DNA from: Candidatus Shapirobacteria bacterium
Lineage (GTDB): Bacteria > Patescibacteria > Microgenomatia > UBA12405
Direction of reading: 5' to 3'
Length of the DNA stretch: 64,000 bases
Assembly: GCA_028710865.1 (NCBI GenBank)
Contig: JAQTUF010000002.1
Span: 72,450 to 136,449, forward strand
The notes below the pieces were generated by a model. That model saw only the letters and a program-made list of their open reading frames with translations, searched no databases and was not told the origin of the DNA. The position numbers and the translations under genes were made by a program. Positions 38,802 to 46,850 of this stretch are shown here, in pieces (position 1 is the stretch's first letter; each line of letters opens with the position of its first letter).

Positions 38802-38830
38802 AAATCCTCCGAAGAAACATCGGAGGATTT
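38802..38830 (-). terminator. Terminator of the rpsF-ssb-rpsR operon
   Basis: Perfect 11-base-pair stem (38802-38812 with 38820-38830), 7-base loop, followed on the minus strand by a run of T. It separates the ribosomal operon from the protease operon downstream. Confidence 0.9.
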
Positions 38831-38849
38831 CAATAAACCTTATTTAAAT

Positions 38850-39104
38850 CTATTGTGTTACAAAAGGCAATAAAGCCAAATGTCTAGCTTGCTTAATAGC
38901 TCTTGCTAATTTTCTTTGATGTTTAGCACAAGTTCCACTATACATAGCTGCCAACATTCGACCACGAGGTGATAAAAATTCATAAAACTTCTCATAATCT
39001 TCCCATCTAGGAGAATTACCAGCCTTACAAAAAGAACAACCTCTTTCTTTCCCTCTTCTTTTAGCCATCAATAAATTATCTTTTCTACCTTTTTTCTTCA
39101 TCAT
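38850..39104 (-). CDS. rpsR: Ribosomal protein bS18
   Basis: 84 residues. Contains CSFCKAGN and a later CAKH, a zinc-binding type of S18, together with the conserved LSPRGRMLAAMYSGTCAKHQ and LARAIKQARHLALLPF. The extended basic N-terminus may use an internal start (MAKRRGKE). Part of the conserved rpsF-ssb-rpsR operon. Confidence 0.95.
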   Translation of the reverse strand: MMKKKGRKDNLLMAKRRGKERGCSFCKAGNSPRWEDYEKFYEFLSPRGRMLAAMYSGTCAKHQRKLARAIKQARHLALLPFVTQ

Positions 39105-39113
39105 AAGCTTATA

Positions 39114-39725
39114 TTAAAAAGGCATTTCCTCACTTTTATCATCCTTATTTTTAACTTCTTCTTTATTTTCTTCTTTTTCAGTTGAGGTTACGTCAGCAGC
39201 AACAACTGGAGTTTCAATTTCTGAAGCTGGAGCTACATCATCAGTCTTTGGAGTATCATCAACAGGAGCTACATCAGTAGAAATATCATCTGGTATAACA
39301 ATATCATCAATATTCCCATCAATTCCTTCTACATCTTGTTTAATTGATCCATCCAAATCGGCTTCAGGAGCAGTATGATCTGCATTACCTTTATTATCCA
39401 AAATTATCATATCATCTATAATAATTTCAGTAATTTGTTTTCTATTATTTTCATTATCGGTAAACTCTCTATATTGAATTCGGCCATCAACATAAATTCT
39501 TCGACCTTTTGATAAAAGTTGGGAACAAAGCTCAGCTAATTTATTCCAAGCTACGATCCTATGAAATTGAGCATCTTCTTTTCGCTCACCCTGTTTGGTT
39601 ACCCAAACTCTATTGGTGGCTAAACCAAAAGAAACCACCGCCATTCCACCTGGGGTGTATCTTAACTCTGGGTCACGAGTTAAATTACCAATTAACATTA
39701 CCCTATTTAAACATCTACTAGGCAT
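39114..39725 (-). CDS. ssb: Single-stranded DNA-binding protein
   Basis: 203 residues. OB fold with MLIGNLTRDPELRYTPGGMAVVSFGLATNR, followed by a long acidic low-complexity tail rich in Asp, Val and Glu, and the partner-binding C-terminal tip EEMPF. It sits between rpsF and rpsR as in most bacteria. A small CCCGA/TCGGG hairpin lies just upstream at 39737-39749. Confidence 0.97.
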   Translation of the reverse strand: MPSRCLNRVMLIGNLTRDPELRYTPGGMAVVSFGLATNRVWVTKQGERKEDAQFHRIVAWNKLAELCSQLLSKGRRIYVDGRIQYREFTDNENNRKQITEIIIDDMIILDNKGNADHTAPEADLDGSIKQDVEGIDGNIDDIVIPDDISTDVAPVDDTPKTDDVAPASEIETPVVAADVTSTEKEENKEEVKNKDDKSEEMPF

Positions 39726-39764
39726 AATTTATTTATCCCGATAATCGGGAATCCTCCATATTCT

Positions 39765-40055
39765 TTAAACTTTTAATATTAAATAACGAATAATACTTGT
39801 TTCTCGATTTAATAAAACATTAAATTCACTTAATTTTAACGGATTAACACCAATTAAGTCCATTACCCAAAAATCACCTTTAGTGTTTTTTTCTATTTCA
39901 TAGACTAATTCTTTAATCCCTAGATGATCTTTTTTATCAATTTTAACTTCTTTAGTTTCAAGCCAAGTAGAAACCTTTTTTAAAACCTTTTCTTTTTCTT
40001 CTACTTTGGGATCTAATACAATCACCAATTGATATTTATATGTTTTTTCTTTCAT
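39765..40055 (-). CDS. rpsF: Ribosomal protein bS6
   Basis: 96 residues with the S6 pattern: YQLVIVLDPKVEEKEK at the N-terminus, LGIKELVYEIEKNTKGDFWVMDL in the middle and LNRETSIIRYLILKV at the end. First gene of the rpsF-ssb-rpsR operon. Confidence 0.94.
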   Translation of the reverse strand: MKEKTYKYQLVIVLDPKVEEKEKVLKKVSTWLETKEVKIDKKDHLGIKELVYEIEKNTKGDFWVMDLIGVNPLKLSEFNVLLNRETSIIRYLILKV

Positions 40056-40093
40056 GAGCTCAATAGATTAACATGTTCAGCCTAATTTTACAA

Positions 40094-41470
40094 TTATTTA
40101 ATTTCTATTATTTTATAACTATTTTCTAGATCTTCAACTAGATAACCTTTTTCCTTTATTAAATCTCTCAATCGATCTGATTCTTCCCAATTCTTATTTT
40201 CACGAGCTTTCTTCCTCTCTTCTGCTATTGAAAATATTTCCTGTGGAATATCTTCAATAATTCCAGTTTTATTTTTTAAATTTAAACCTAAAACCTCATC
40301 AAAGTCTAAAAGAGTTGCCCATTTATCTTTTGTATTTAAATCCGACTTCATCATTTTCCAAACCACAGCCAAAGCCTCTGGCATTGCTAAATCATTAGAA
40401 ATTTTTTCTATAAACTCTTTTTTAAATTCTTGATTAATTTCACCCAAATCATCTATTTTATAACCTCGCAATTTATTTAAAGTCGTTTCAGCCGCTTTCA
40501 AATTTTCTAATGAAAATTCAATCCCTTTTCTATAATGTGATCCCAACACCATCATTCTAAAAGCCATTGGATCAAATCCTTCTTTTTGTAAATCAAAAAC
40601 AGTATAAAGTCCCCCACTCGACTTACTAATTTTTCCCCCTTTAAAAGTAATAAATCCATTATGCATCCAAATATTAGCTGTATTATGACCAAAAGCTCCA
40701 AAAGCCTGAGCTACTTCATTAGTATGATGAACCGCTATATGATCCTCACCTCCAGTGTGAATATCAAAAATTTCCCCTAATAGTTTAGTCGACATAGCCG
40801 TACATTCTATATGCCACCCAGGAAAACCTTTTCCCCATGGTGACTCCCATTCCATTTGTCTTTTTTCATCTTTAGGACTAAATTTCCACAAAGCAAAATC
40901 AGTTGGATTTTTCTTTTCTTCATTTTTTTCTACTCTAGATCCTTCCCTTAATTTGTCCAAATTTAAATTAGCAAATTTTCCATAATCTTTAAATTTTGAA
41001 GTATCAAAATAAACACCATCCGACGTTTTATAAGTAAATCCATCAACCTCTATTTTTTTAATTAAATCAATTTGCTCTTGAATATTTTCAGTCGCCCGAG
41101 GCATTTTCCAAGGCATTTCGATATTTAACTCTTTTAAATTTTCTATAAATTCTAATTCATATTTTTTAGCCAAATCTTTAGCACTCAAACCTTCTTTTTC
41201 AGAGCCTTTTTCCATTTTATCAATCCCTTCATCAGCATCATCTGTCAAATGACCCACATCAGTAATATTAACCACCTGTTTTGGTTCATAACCTAAAAAT
41301 TTTAAACTTCTTACTAATATATCCCAACAAACATAAGCATACATGTTACCTATATGAGGGCTAGAATAAACCGTTGGACCACAAGAATAAATCCCCACTT
41401 CATTTCCTTTAATTGGTTTAAACTCTTCTTTTTGTCTAGTCGCCGTATTGTATAAAAAAACTTTTTGCAT
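40094..41470 (-). CDS. cysS: Cysteinyl-tRNA synthetase
   Basis: 458 residues. Class I synthetase with the zinc-ligand Cys in YSCGPTVY, HIGH-type motif HIGNMYAY, FPGWHIECTAMS, the zinc-site TGGEDHIAVHHTNE, and KISKSSGG for KMSKS. The ATG at 41470 is preferred because a TATAAT box (minus strand, 41479-41484) ends 8 bases upstream; a TTG further out is in frame. The C-terminal domain is shorter than in E. coli. Confidence 0.97.
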   Translation of the reverse strand: MQKVFLYNTATRQKEEFKPIKGNEVGIYSCGPTVYSSPHIGNMYAYVCWDILVRSLKFLGYEPKQVVNITDVGHLTDDADEGIDKMEKGSEKEGLSAKDLAKKYELEFIENLKELNIEMPWKMPRATENIQEQIDLIKKIEVDGFTYKTSDGVYFDTSKFKDYGKFANLNLDKLREGSRVEKNEEKKNPTDFALWKFSPKDEKRQMEWESPWGKGFPGWHIECTAMSTKLLGEIFDIHTGGEDHIAVHHTNEVAQAFGAFGHNTANIWMHNGFITFKGGKISKSSGGLYTVFDLQKEGFDPMAFRMMVLGSHYRKGIEFSLENLKAAETTLNKLRGYKIDDLGEINQEFKKEFIEKISNDLAMPEALAVVWKMMKSDLNTKDKWATLLDFDEVLGLNLKNKTGIIEDIPQEIFSIAEERKKARENKNWEESDRLRDLIKEKGYLVEDLENSYKIIEIK

Positions 41471-41484
41471 ACAAACCAATTATA

Positions 41485-41988
41485 TCAATTAACTTTTCCT
41501 TTAAATTCGCTTGTTGCTGACATTTGAGATTGATCCGGTTGCTGTTTCTTTTTATGACCAAAAGCACTGCCACGCGACTTCTTCTGTTTCGATGGATTGG
41601 TCGATTCCATCATTAATTCATTATTACTCTCAGCTATTTGTTGTGCCTCTATCTCTTTTTGCTGTTTCTCCTTCTCAAAATATTTTTCCTTTTCTTCCTC
41701 CTCTCTTTCTTTTTCTTTTCTAATTTCTTCTATTTCTTTTTCTACATCCCGACCTAAACCCATTTCTAATTTTATTTTTCTTATCTCCTCCTGTTTTTTA
41801 AAATCATCTTCATGTTTTTGTTGAGCAATTTCATCACTATTGATCCCCCCTTCTAATCCCAACAATTCTTTACCAGTAATTGTGCTTTCTAAAATTTTTT
41901 GACTTTCATCTCCTAATTTTTCTACTGTTTCTTCAACTATCTTTTTTAATCCCTTACCTACTCCTTTAATTATTTGATTCTGAACCAT
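41485..41988 (-). CDS. Hypothetical coiled-coil protein
   Basis: 167 residues, dominated by Glu and Lys with a long predicted coiled coil (about 60-120), then a Gln/Ser/Lys-rich tail. No recognised domain. Lies between the DNPH1-like gene and cysS on the same strand with small gaps. Function unknown. Confidence 0.65.
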   Translation of the reverse strand: MVQNQIIKGVGKGLKKIVEETVEKLGDESQKILESTITGKELLGLEGGINSDEIAQQKHEDDFKKQEEIRKIKLEMGLGRDVEKEIEEIRKEKEREEEEKEKYFEKEKQQKEIEAQQIAESNNELMMESTNPSKQKKSRGSAFGHKKKQQPDQSQMSATSEFKGKVN

Positions 41989-41992
41989 AAAT

Positions 41993-42400
41993 TTATTTTA
42001 AATTTAAACCAAAAATATTTTTTAACCCATCAATATTCTCATATTTAAAAACTTCTATTCCAGGACATCCAGAAATCATTGCCGATAATTTTTTACCATC
42101 AATAACCCGATAAATACAAATAACTCTTTTATTAAATTCTGTAGCTCTAGCTATCTCCATTCCCACCCCAAAACTAGGATTAGTAACCTCAGCTACTAAA
42201 ACATCACAATTTTTAACCCAATCAATATCCCTCTTATAAATTTCCTGAGCACTTATTGCTTCACCCATCTGCGATAAATTTTTATTTCCTATGTGTTCAG
42301 TTAATACATCACCAAAATTTTTTAATAATAAAATTATTTCTCCATATAAATCACTATCATTTCTGCCACCAGTGATCGAACCTGCAAAATAAATTTTCAT
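41993..42400 (-). CDS. DNPH1/RCL-like deoxynucleoside 5'-monophosphate N-glycosidase
   Basis: 135 residues beginning MKIYFAGSITGGRND, very close in pattern to animal DNPH1/RCL: the GSIxGGR substrate loop, VLTEHIGN, RDIDWVKNCDVLVAEVTNPS with the catalytic Glu, FGVGMEIARA, and LSAMISG. It would split deoxynucleoside monophosphates (or modified ones) into base and deoxyribose phosphate. The ATG at 42400 is chosen because it aligns and a TATAAT box ends 6 bases before it. It lies 7 bases after recR. Confidence 0.85.
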   Translation of the reverse strand: MKIYFAGSITGGRNDSDLYGEIILLLKNFGDVLTEHIGNKNLSQMGEAISAQEIYKRDIDWVKNCDVLVAEVTNPSFGVGMEIARATEFNKRVICIYRVIDGKKLSAMISGCPGIEVFKYENIDGLKNIFGLNLK

Positions 42401-42406
42401 ATATAT

Positions 42407-42412
42407 ATTATA
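42407..42412 (-). promoter_or_regulatory. -10 box of the DNPH1-like gene (leaderless type)
   Basis: TATAAT on the minus strand ending 6 bases before the ATG at 42400, overlapping the end of recR. Confidence 0.5.
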
Positions 42413-43031
42413 TATCCCTTCTTCCATCCATAGCTCGGCTTAAAGTGGCTTGATCAGCATACTCCAAATCTGCTCCCATCGGCAAACCACTCCCAATGCG
42501 TGATAATTTTATTTTTAGTCCCTCTAATCTTTTCTTAATATGCAATGCTGTCACTTCTCCCTCCATTGTCGGATTTGTTGCAAGGATGACCTCAAGGTCA
42601 TCCGCAGTCCCGCCACTGTGGGACAAAAAATTTTTTATCCGCTCAACTAATTCATCTATTTTTAAATCTTCCGGACCCACATGCTCTAATGGATTTATAA
42701 CTCCTCCTAACACATGATAAACTCCCTTAAAACCTCCCATATTTTCAATTGCCATCACATCAATAGCTCTTTCTACTACACAAATTTGCCCACGATTTCG
42801 CCTAGAATCATCACATATTGAACAAATATCTTGCTCACTTACCGAAAAACACGTCTGACAAATTTTTATTTCCTCTTTCATTTTTATTAAACAATCTGAC
42901 AATTCCTTTACATAAGTCTTTGGTGTATTTAATAAATAAAAAACTAATCTAGTTGCCCCTTTCGGACCAATTCCCGGCAATCTTTCAAAAGCAGCAATTA
43001 AATTTTTAATCCCTTTTGGAAATTCCGCCAT
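42408..43031 (-). CDS. recR: Recombination mediator RecR
   Basis: 207 residues from the ATG at 43031 (MAEFPKGIKNL), which is the natural family start; the longer frame would run into ybaB. Helix-hairpin-helix (LPGIGPKGATRLVFYLL), zinc finger CQTC...CSIC, and Toprim domain (ICVVERAIDVMAIE, GGVINPL). Loads RecA with RecO in gap repair. Classical dnaX-ybaB-recR order. Confidence 0.95.
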   Translation of the reverse strand: MAEFPKGIKNLIAAFERLPGIGPKGATRLVFYLLNTPKTYVKELSDCLIKMKEEIKICQTCFSVSEQDICSICDDSRRNRGQICVVERAIDVMAIENMGGFKGVYHVLGGVINPLEHVGPEDLKIDELVERIKNFLSHSGGTADDLEVILATNPTMEGEVTALHIKKRLEGLKIKLSRIGSGLPMGADLEYADQATLSRAMDGRRDI

Positions 43032-43032
43032 A

Positions 43033-43281
43033 TTAAAACAAACCTTCAAGTCCACCCATATCCTTCATTCTTTTAGCTGCTGTTTCCTGAGACTTTTTCA
43101 TCGCTTTATTAATAGTATCTATTAAGATTTTATTTTCTCCCCCATTTATCGATAAAAACTTTATTTTTTGATCACCACTTACCACTATTTTAATTCCATT
43201 TTCTTCTATTTCCACCGTTTCTGCCTCTACTGCTTTTTTTAATTTATAAGCTTGAGCTAACATTTTTGCTTTATCAAACAT
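43033..43281 (-). CDS. ybaB: YbaB/EbfC nucleoid-associated protein
   Basis: 82 residues, shorter than the usual 105 because the first helix is trimmed. The pattern QAYKLKKAVEAETVEIEENGIKIVVSGDQKI and the end AAKRMKDMGGLEG match the family. DNA-binding dimer encoded between dnaX and recR, as in most bacteria. Confidence 0.9.
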   Translation of the reverse strand: MFDKAKMLAQAYKLKKAVEAETVEIEENGIKIVVSGDQKIKFLSINGGENKILIDTINKAMKKSQETAAKRMKDMGGLEGLF

Positions 43282-43320
43282 AATTTTATTTTTTAAAAAA
43301 TAATCTAAGACTATTATATC

Positions 43321-44889
43321 TTATCCAAATATATCTTTAGCTACATCATACAAATCCTTTTTTGATCCCTTATTAGCTTCAATCAAATCCTCGCTTATAT
43401 TTTCCACCGGCGTTTGATTATCTATCACTAATGGTTTTTTCCTATCCTTAGCCAAAATACATTTAAACTCTAAATTAACCCCAAAAACTTTTTCAATTCC
43501 ATCTTCAACAATTCTTCTATTTTTAACCTCTTCCAATCTATCTTTATGAAATGGATAAAATACCTCCAATACCAAAACTCCATTTTTAACCAAAACCGGC
43601 CGAGTCGCCCGTAAAAAAGCCTCAACTGAATGATTAAAAGGTTTAACCGCCATTAATAAGTTTCCCCAATCACTTTCTATTTTTGCCAAATCCAAATTAA
43701 CATCTCTATCAATTCTATTTTGTAAAACTTTTTCAATTATCCGTTCCTCTTTAACTTCAATTTCAATTTTGTTTTTAACTTCATCTTTTTCTTTCTTTAT
43801 TTCCGTTTTTACTTTACTTGATAACTCATTTTTTTTAACTCCAATTTGTTTTTTATCCAAAAAATCAATTACTGCCAATTCTAATGGCAATTGCCCAATT
43901 TCTATATCTTTTTCCTGTTTTATCGCCTTAATCAACAATTCTATAAACCTTTCCAATTCAACCGAATCTAACTTTGCTTTCTCTCCCTCCCCTACCCCAA
44001 AATTTAACAATAATTTATTTTGAAAATAAATCAAAAGCCTTTGATTAAAACTTCTAAAATCAACTCCTTTTTTAGCCATTTGTTCTAATTTTTCCAAAAT
44101 ATTTTTTAAATTACCAACATCACTCAAATCATTCTCAAAATCAACTTCATTATAATCACCATTTAAAACTTTATAAAAACTTTCTACTAATTCAAAAGTA
44201 ATTTTCTCTCCTAAATGTAAATATATTTCATTAAAATTCCGATGTAAATTTCTAAAACTACCATCCGATTTTTCAATTATAAAATCTACCACTTTATTAT
44301 CTACCTTTAAATTTTCTCCTTTAATTACTTTTTGAAGTGAATTCAATAATTCTTCTTTATTTCCCTTCCTAAAATCCACTCTCATTAATCTCGACAACAC
44401 TGTCTCTGGAATTTTTTCTGGATCAGTAGTGCACAAGACAAAGACAGTATGTTTTGGCGGCTCCTCAATTAGCTTTAATAAAGCATTAAAAGCATCTTTA
44501 GTTAACATATGAACTTCATCAATAATAAAAACCTTCTTATCTAATTTACTTGGCATCAAATAAGCTTTATCCTTTAAACTTCGGATATCTTCTATCCCCC
44601 TATTAGAAGCCGCATCAATTTCTACAATATCCATTTCTTTTCCATCCAAAATAGATTTACAATTATCACATTTATCACACGGTTCTCCATTAATTTTCGA
44701 CTTACAATTTAAAGCCCTAGCTAATATTCTAGCTGCTGAGGTTTTACCTGAACCCTTAGGACCAGTAAATAAAAATGATTGAGGTATATCTTTAGCCGCC
44801 AAAATCTTTCTCAAACTCTCTGCTGCTTGTGCCGAATCTAACTCAGATATTAATGTTGGTCTATATTTTAAATGAAAAACTGACATCAA
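43321..44889 (-). CDS. dnaX: DNA polymerase III subunit gamma/tau
   Basis: 522 residues. AAA+ clamp-loader domain: FLFTGPKGSGKTSAARILA (Walker A, about 40-58), a zinc module CKSKINGEPCDKCDNC, Walker B FIIDEVHMLTKDAFNALLK, sensor CTTDPEKIPETVLSR. The C-terminal third is variable and Lys/Glu-rich, as in tau. Either of two adjacent ATGs can be the start. First gene of dnaX-ybaB-recR. Confidence 0.96.
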   Translation of the reverse strand: MMSVFHLKYRPTLISELDSAQAAESLRKILAAKDIPQSFLFTGPKGSGKTSAARILARALNCKSKINGEPCDKCDNCKSILDGKEMDIVEIDAASNRGIEDIRSLKDKAYLMPSKLDKKVFIIDEVHMLTKDAFNALLKLIEEPPKHTVFVLCTTDPEKIPETVLSRLMRVDFRKGNKEELLNSLQKVIKGENLKVDNKVVDFIIEKSDGSFRNLHRNFNEIYLHLGEKITFELVESFYKVLNGDYNEVDFENDLSDVGNLKNILEKLEQMAKKGVDFRSFNQRLLIYFQNKLLLNFGVGEGEKAKLDSVELERFIELLIKAIKQEKDIEIGQLPLELAVIDFLDKKQIGVKKNELSSKVKTEIKKEKDEVKNKIEIEVKEERIIEKVLQNRIDRDVNLDLAKIESDWGNLLMAVKPFNHSVEAFLRATRPVLVKNGVLVLEVFYPFHKDRLEEVKNRRIVEDGIEKVFGVNLEFKCILAKDRKKPLVIDNQTPVENISEDLIEANKGSKKDLYDVAKDIFG

Positions 44890-45004
44890 GAAAGATTAAA
44901 CCATTCACCCGTCCCATTTACAATACCACTTTCTATATCAACAAAAATTCCAACTATATCGAAACAAAACAAAAATTTATCTTTTATTCTCTCAAAGAAT
45001 TGGA

Positions 45005-45047
45005 AACGAGATGGTTCATAAACCATAGGAATAATCCCCATCTCGTT
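45005..45047. promoter_or_regulatory. Competing hairpins between a foreign-looking gene and dnaX
   Basis: Outer arms AACGAGATGG (45005-45014) and CCATCTCGTT (45038-45047) can pair, while an inner ATGGTT/AACCAT hairpin (45011-45026) uses part of the same bases. It lies between the stop at 45054 and the dnaX start at 44889, so it could be a terminator or attenuator; only the plus strand has a clear T run. Confidence 0.45.
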
Positions 45048-45053
45048 TTTAAA

Positions 45054-45596
45054 TTACACAGCTACATACAAAGCCACGCGACAGTGATAATAGCTGCATT
45101 TATCCTTCGCCGCGTTTACAGCTCCTTTATACTGTTGATATCGTTTCGGCAGCCTGTCAAATTGTCCCTTCCATATCAAGGATTCTTCCACCCTTACCGT
45201 TTGGTTAATACACACGATACTGTGTTTCGTGATTTCGACCTCTTCCTTGGCGCGATCGCCTTTAACCAGCACCACACTCATCGGCACGGAAAAAAAAGCA
45301 TGTTTTTCACATGCCAAATCACCATATCTCGGCATGAAATATGGCTTAAGTTTTTTACCACTCAAACCGCATACGATCGTCGAAAATCCGGTGTGAGTAT
45401 ATCCTCCACCTTCCTCTGCCACCTCAATCTGAAGTGAAAAAGAGAAACCATAAATCTCTTTCGGAATTCTATAAACCCCATCTGTGGCTTTTAATTCCAC
45501 AAGGGTCGCATTCCGCACCAATTTCACAACACTATGGCCCAATCTCTCCAGAAGATTGACATGCTCACCAGACAATTTCGCAATCACTTTCCTCAT
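45054..45596 (-). CDS. Hypothetical protein, foreign-looking
   Basis: 180 residues, no signal peptide, no recognised family; predicted mixed alpha/beta with several Cys and His toward the C-terminus (DKCSYYHCRVALYVAV). Its composition is clearly less AT-rich than its surroundings, and it has a long 5' region with AAGGAGG 12 bases and AAAGGA 6 bases before the ATG, unlike most neighbours. It is probably a recent acquisition inserted upstream of dnaX. Confidence 0.7.
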   Translation of the reverse strand: MRKVIAKLSGEHVNLLERLGHSVVKLVRNATLVELKATDGVYRIPKEIYGFSFSLQIEVAEEGGGYTHTGFSTIVCGLSGKKLKPYFMPRYGDLACEKHAFFSVPMSVVLVKGDRAKEEVEITKHSIVCINQTVRVEESLIWKGQFDRLPKRYQQYKGAVNAAKDKCSYYHCRVALYVAV

Positions 45597-45806
45597 CCCA
45601 GTTCCTTTCCTCCTTCTCTGTTTCCTGCTCTTATGAGTTCAGGTGTCCAAAGGTTTTCCTCATAGATATAGACATAATTATCAATATCCTTGAAGGAATA
45701 AAAGATAAATTAGTTTTTAATGAACAAAATATAAGACACTATATTAAATATAATACAAAGCTTATTATATCAAAAAAACACCCAAAAGTAAATATTATAA
45801 GTTATA

Positions 45807-46169
45807 TTACTTCAATAAATTTTCCACTCCATGCACCAACCAATCAAATAACACTTTTTCCAAAGTCGATTTTTGAAACTTAACCTCATATTTTAATTTT
45901 TGAGTACAAATAACAATATCACCCAACCTAATCCACCCATCCGCATCCTTTTTTTGAGACATCGGAAATCCCAATACCTGCGGTATATAACTCATTTCTC
46001 GATACTCAATGTTCAAATCTTTAGCCTTTTTTCTTCCCACGAATTTAATACTCAACTCAATATCATTTTTTAAACCTTTTTTAACCAAAGCTTTCTTTGC
46101 CAATTTTAAAACTAAATCTTCACTTAATCCCCATTTTTTAGAATGATTTATTAAAATCAAATTATCCAT
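45807..46169 (-). CDS. ybeY: YbeY-like protein without the catalytic histidine motif
   Basis: 120 residues. The middle of the YbeY fold is present (DLNIEYREMSYIPQVLGFPM, RLGDIVICTQ), and WLVHGVENLL stands where VHGxLHLxGYDH is expected. The protein ends there, so two of the three zinc-binding His are missing; the sequence downstream does not contain the rest in any frame I checked. YbeY matures rRNA 3' ends. Whether this copy is active without the metal site is doubtful. Position after rpsU-yqeY supports the family call. Confidence 0.8.
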   Translation of the reverse strand: MDNLILINHSKKWGLSEDLVLKLAKKALVKKGLKNDIELSIKFVGRKKAKDLNIEYREMSYIPQVLGFPMSQKKDADGWIRLGDIVICTQKLKYEVKFQKSTLEKVLFDWLVHGVENLLK

Positions 46170-46596
46170 TTATTTTTTCTTTTACTATTTTGGAAATTAC
46201 ACTTCCATCAACTGCCCCATTTAATTTATTCATTACTTCTTTCATTATCAAGCCAAAATTATTACCTTGTTCTTTTATTACTTCTTCAACTATTTTAGTC
46301 ACTTGATCTTCATCAATTTCAGCTGGTAAATATTCTTTAACTACCTCAATTTCATAATCCACTTGTTGGACTAATTCATCCCTATTAGCTTTTACAAACA
46401 TTTCCCTCGATTCTTCTTTATTCTTCAATTCCTTTCTTAAAACTCCAATTTCATCAACTTCTTTCATTGTTCCCACTGGCAATTGAAGTTCCTTTTTATC
46501 TATTAAAGAAATCAGAAACCTCAACACCTCCACCTTCCTATTATTGTGGGCTTTCAAAGCTTCAATACTCTCTTGTTTTAATCTACTTTTGATCAT
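46162..46596 (-). CDS. yqeY: YqeY/GatB-C-domain-like protein
   Basis: 144 residues with the YqeY pattern: VEVLRFLISLIDKKELQ at the start, YEIEVVKEYLPAEIDEDQV in the middle, and NFGLIMKEVMNKLNGAVDGS at the end. The domain resembles the tRNA-binding tail of GatB. It overlaps rpsU by 14 bases and ybeY by 8, forming the common rpsU-yqeY-ybeY operon. Confidence 0.93.
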   Translation of the reverse strand: MIKSRLKQESIEALKAHNNRKVEVLRFLISLIDKKELQLPVGTMKEVDEIGVLRKELKNKEESREMFVKANRDELVQQVDYEIEVVKEYLPAEIDEDQVTKIVEEVIKEQGNNFGLIMKEVMNKLNGAVDGSVISKIVKEKING

Positions 46597-46801
46597 GTCT
46601 TCTTGAATTTTTAGATCGACGACGACATTTGTCTCGCCAAACGATTATTTTTTTCTTAGCATATCTCTTTTCTGATGGTTTAATATAAGCTACTCTTTTT
46701 TTAACCTCTTCAGTAATATCTTCTTCTAAACAAAGTCTTCTGAATTTTCCAATAACATCATCTTTTGATTCACCTTTTTTCTTCTTGACTATAATTGGCA
46801 T
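46583..46801 (-). CDS. rpsU: Ribosomal protein bS21
   Basis: 72 residues, basic, with the S21 core FRRLCLEEDITEEVKKRVAYIKPSEKRYAKK. It sits near the 16S rRNA 3' end on the ribosome. First gene of its operon, and preceded by an exceptionally strong Shine-Dalgarno sequence (see next entry). Confidence 0.95.
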   Translation of the reverse strand: MPIIVKKKKGESKDDVIGKFRRLCLEEDITEEVKKRVAYIKPSEKRYAKKKIIVWRDKCRRRSKNSRRHDQK

Positions 46802-46810
46802 TTAAAAAAA

Positions 46811-46822
46811 CACACCTCCTTT
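46811..46822 (-). promoter_or_regulatory. Strong Shine-Dalgarno sequence of rpsU
   Basis: Minus strand AAAGGAGGTGTG, complementary to at least nine bases of the usual 16S 3' tail, ending 9 bases before the rpsU ATG. Most genes around it have no SD at all. Confidence 0.8.
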
Positions 46823-46850
46823 AATTTTAACAATCGCCTATTTTACCTTA

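Noticed and set aside
44829..45437. Long plus-strand frame across the dnaX start region
   Set aside because: It lies antisense to two better-supported genes and has no family features.
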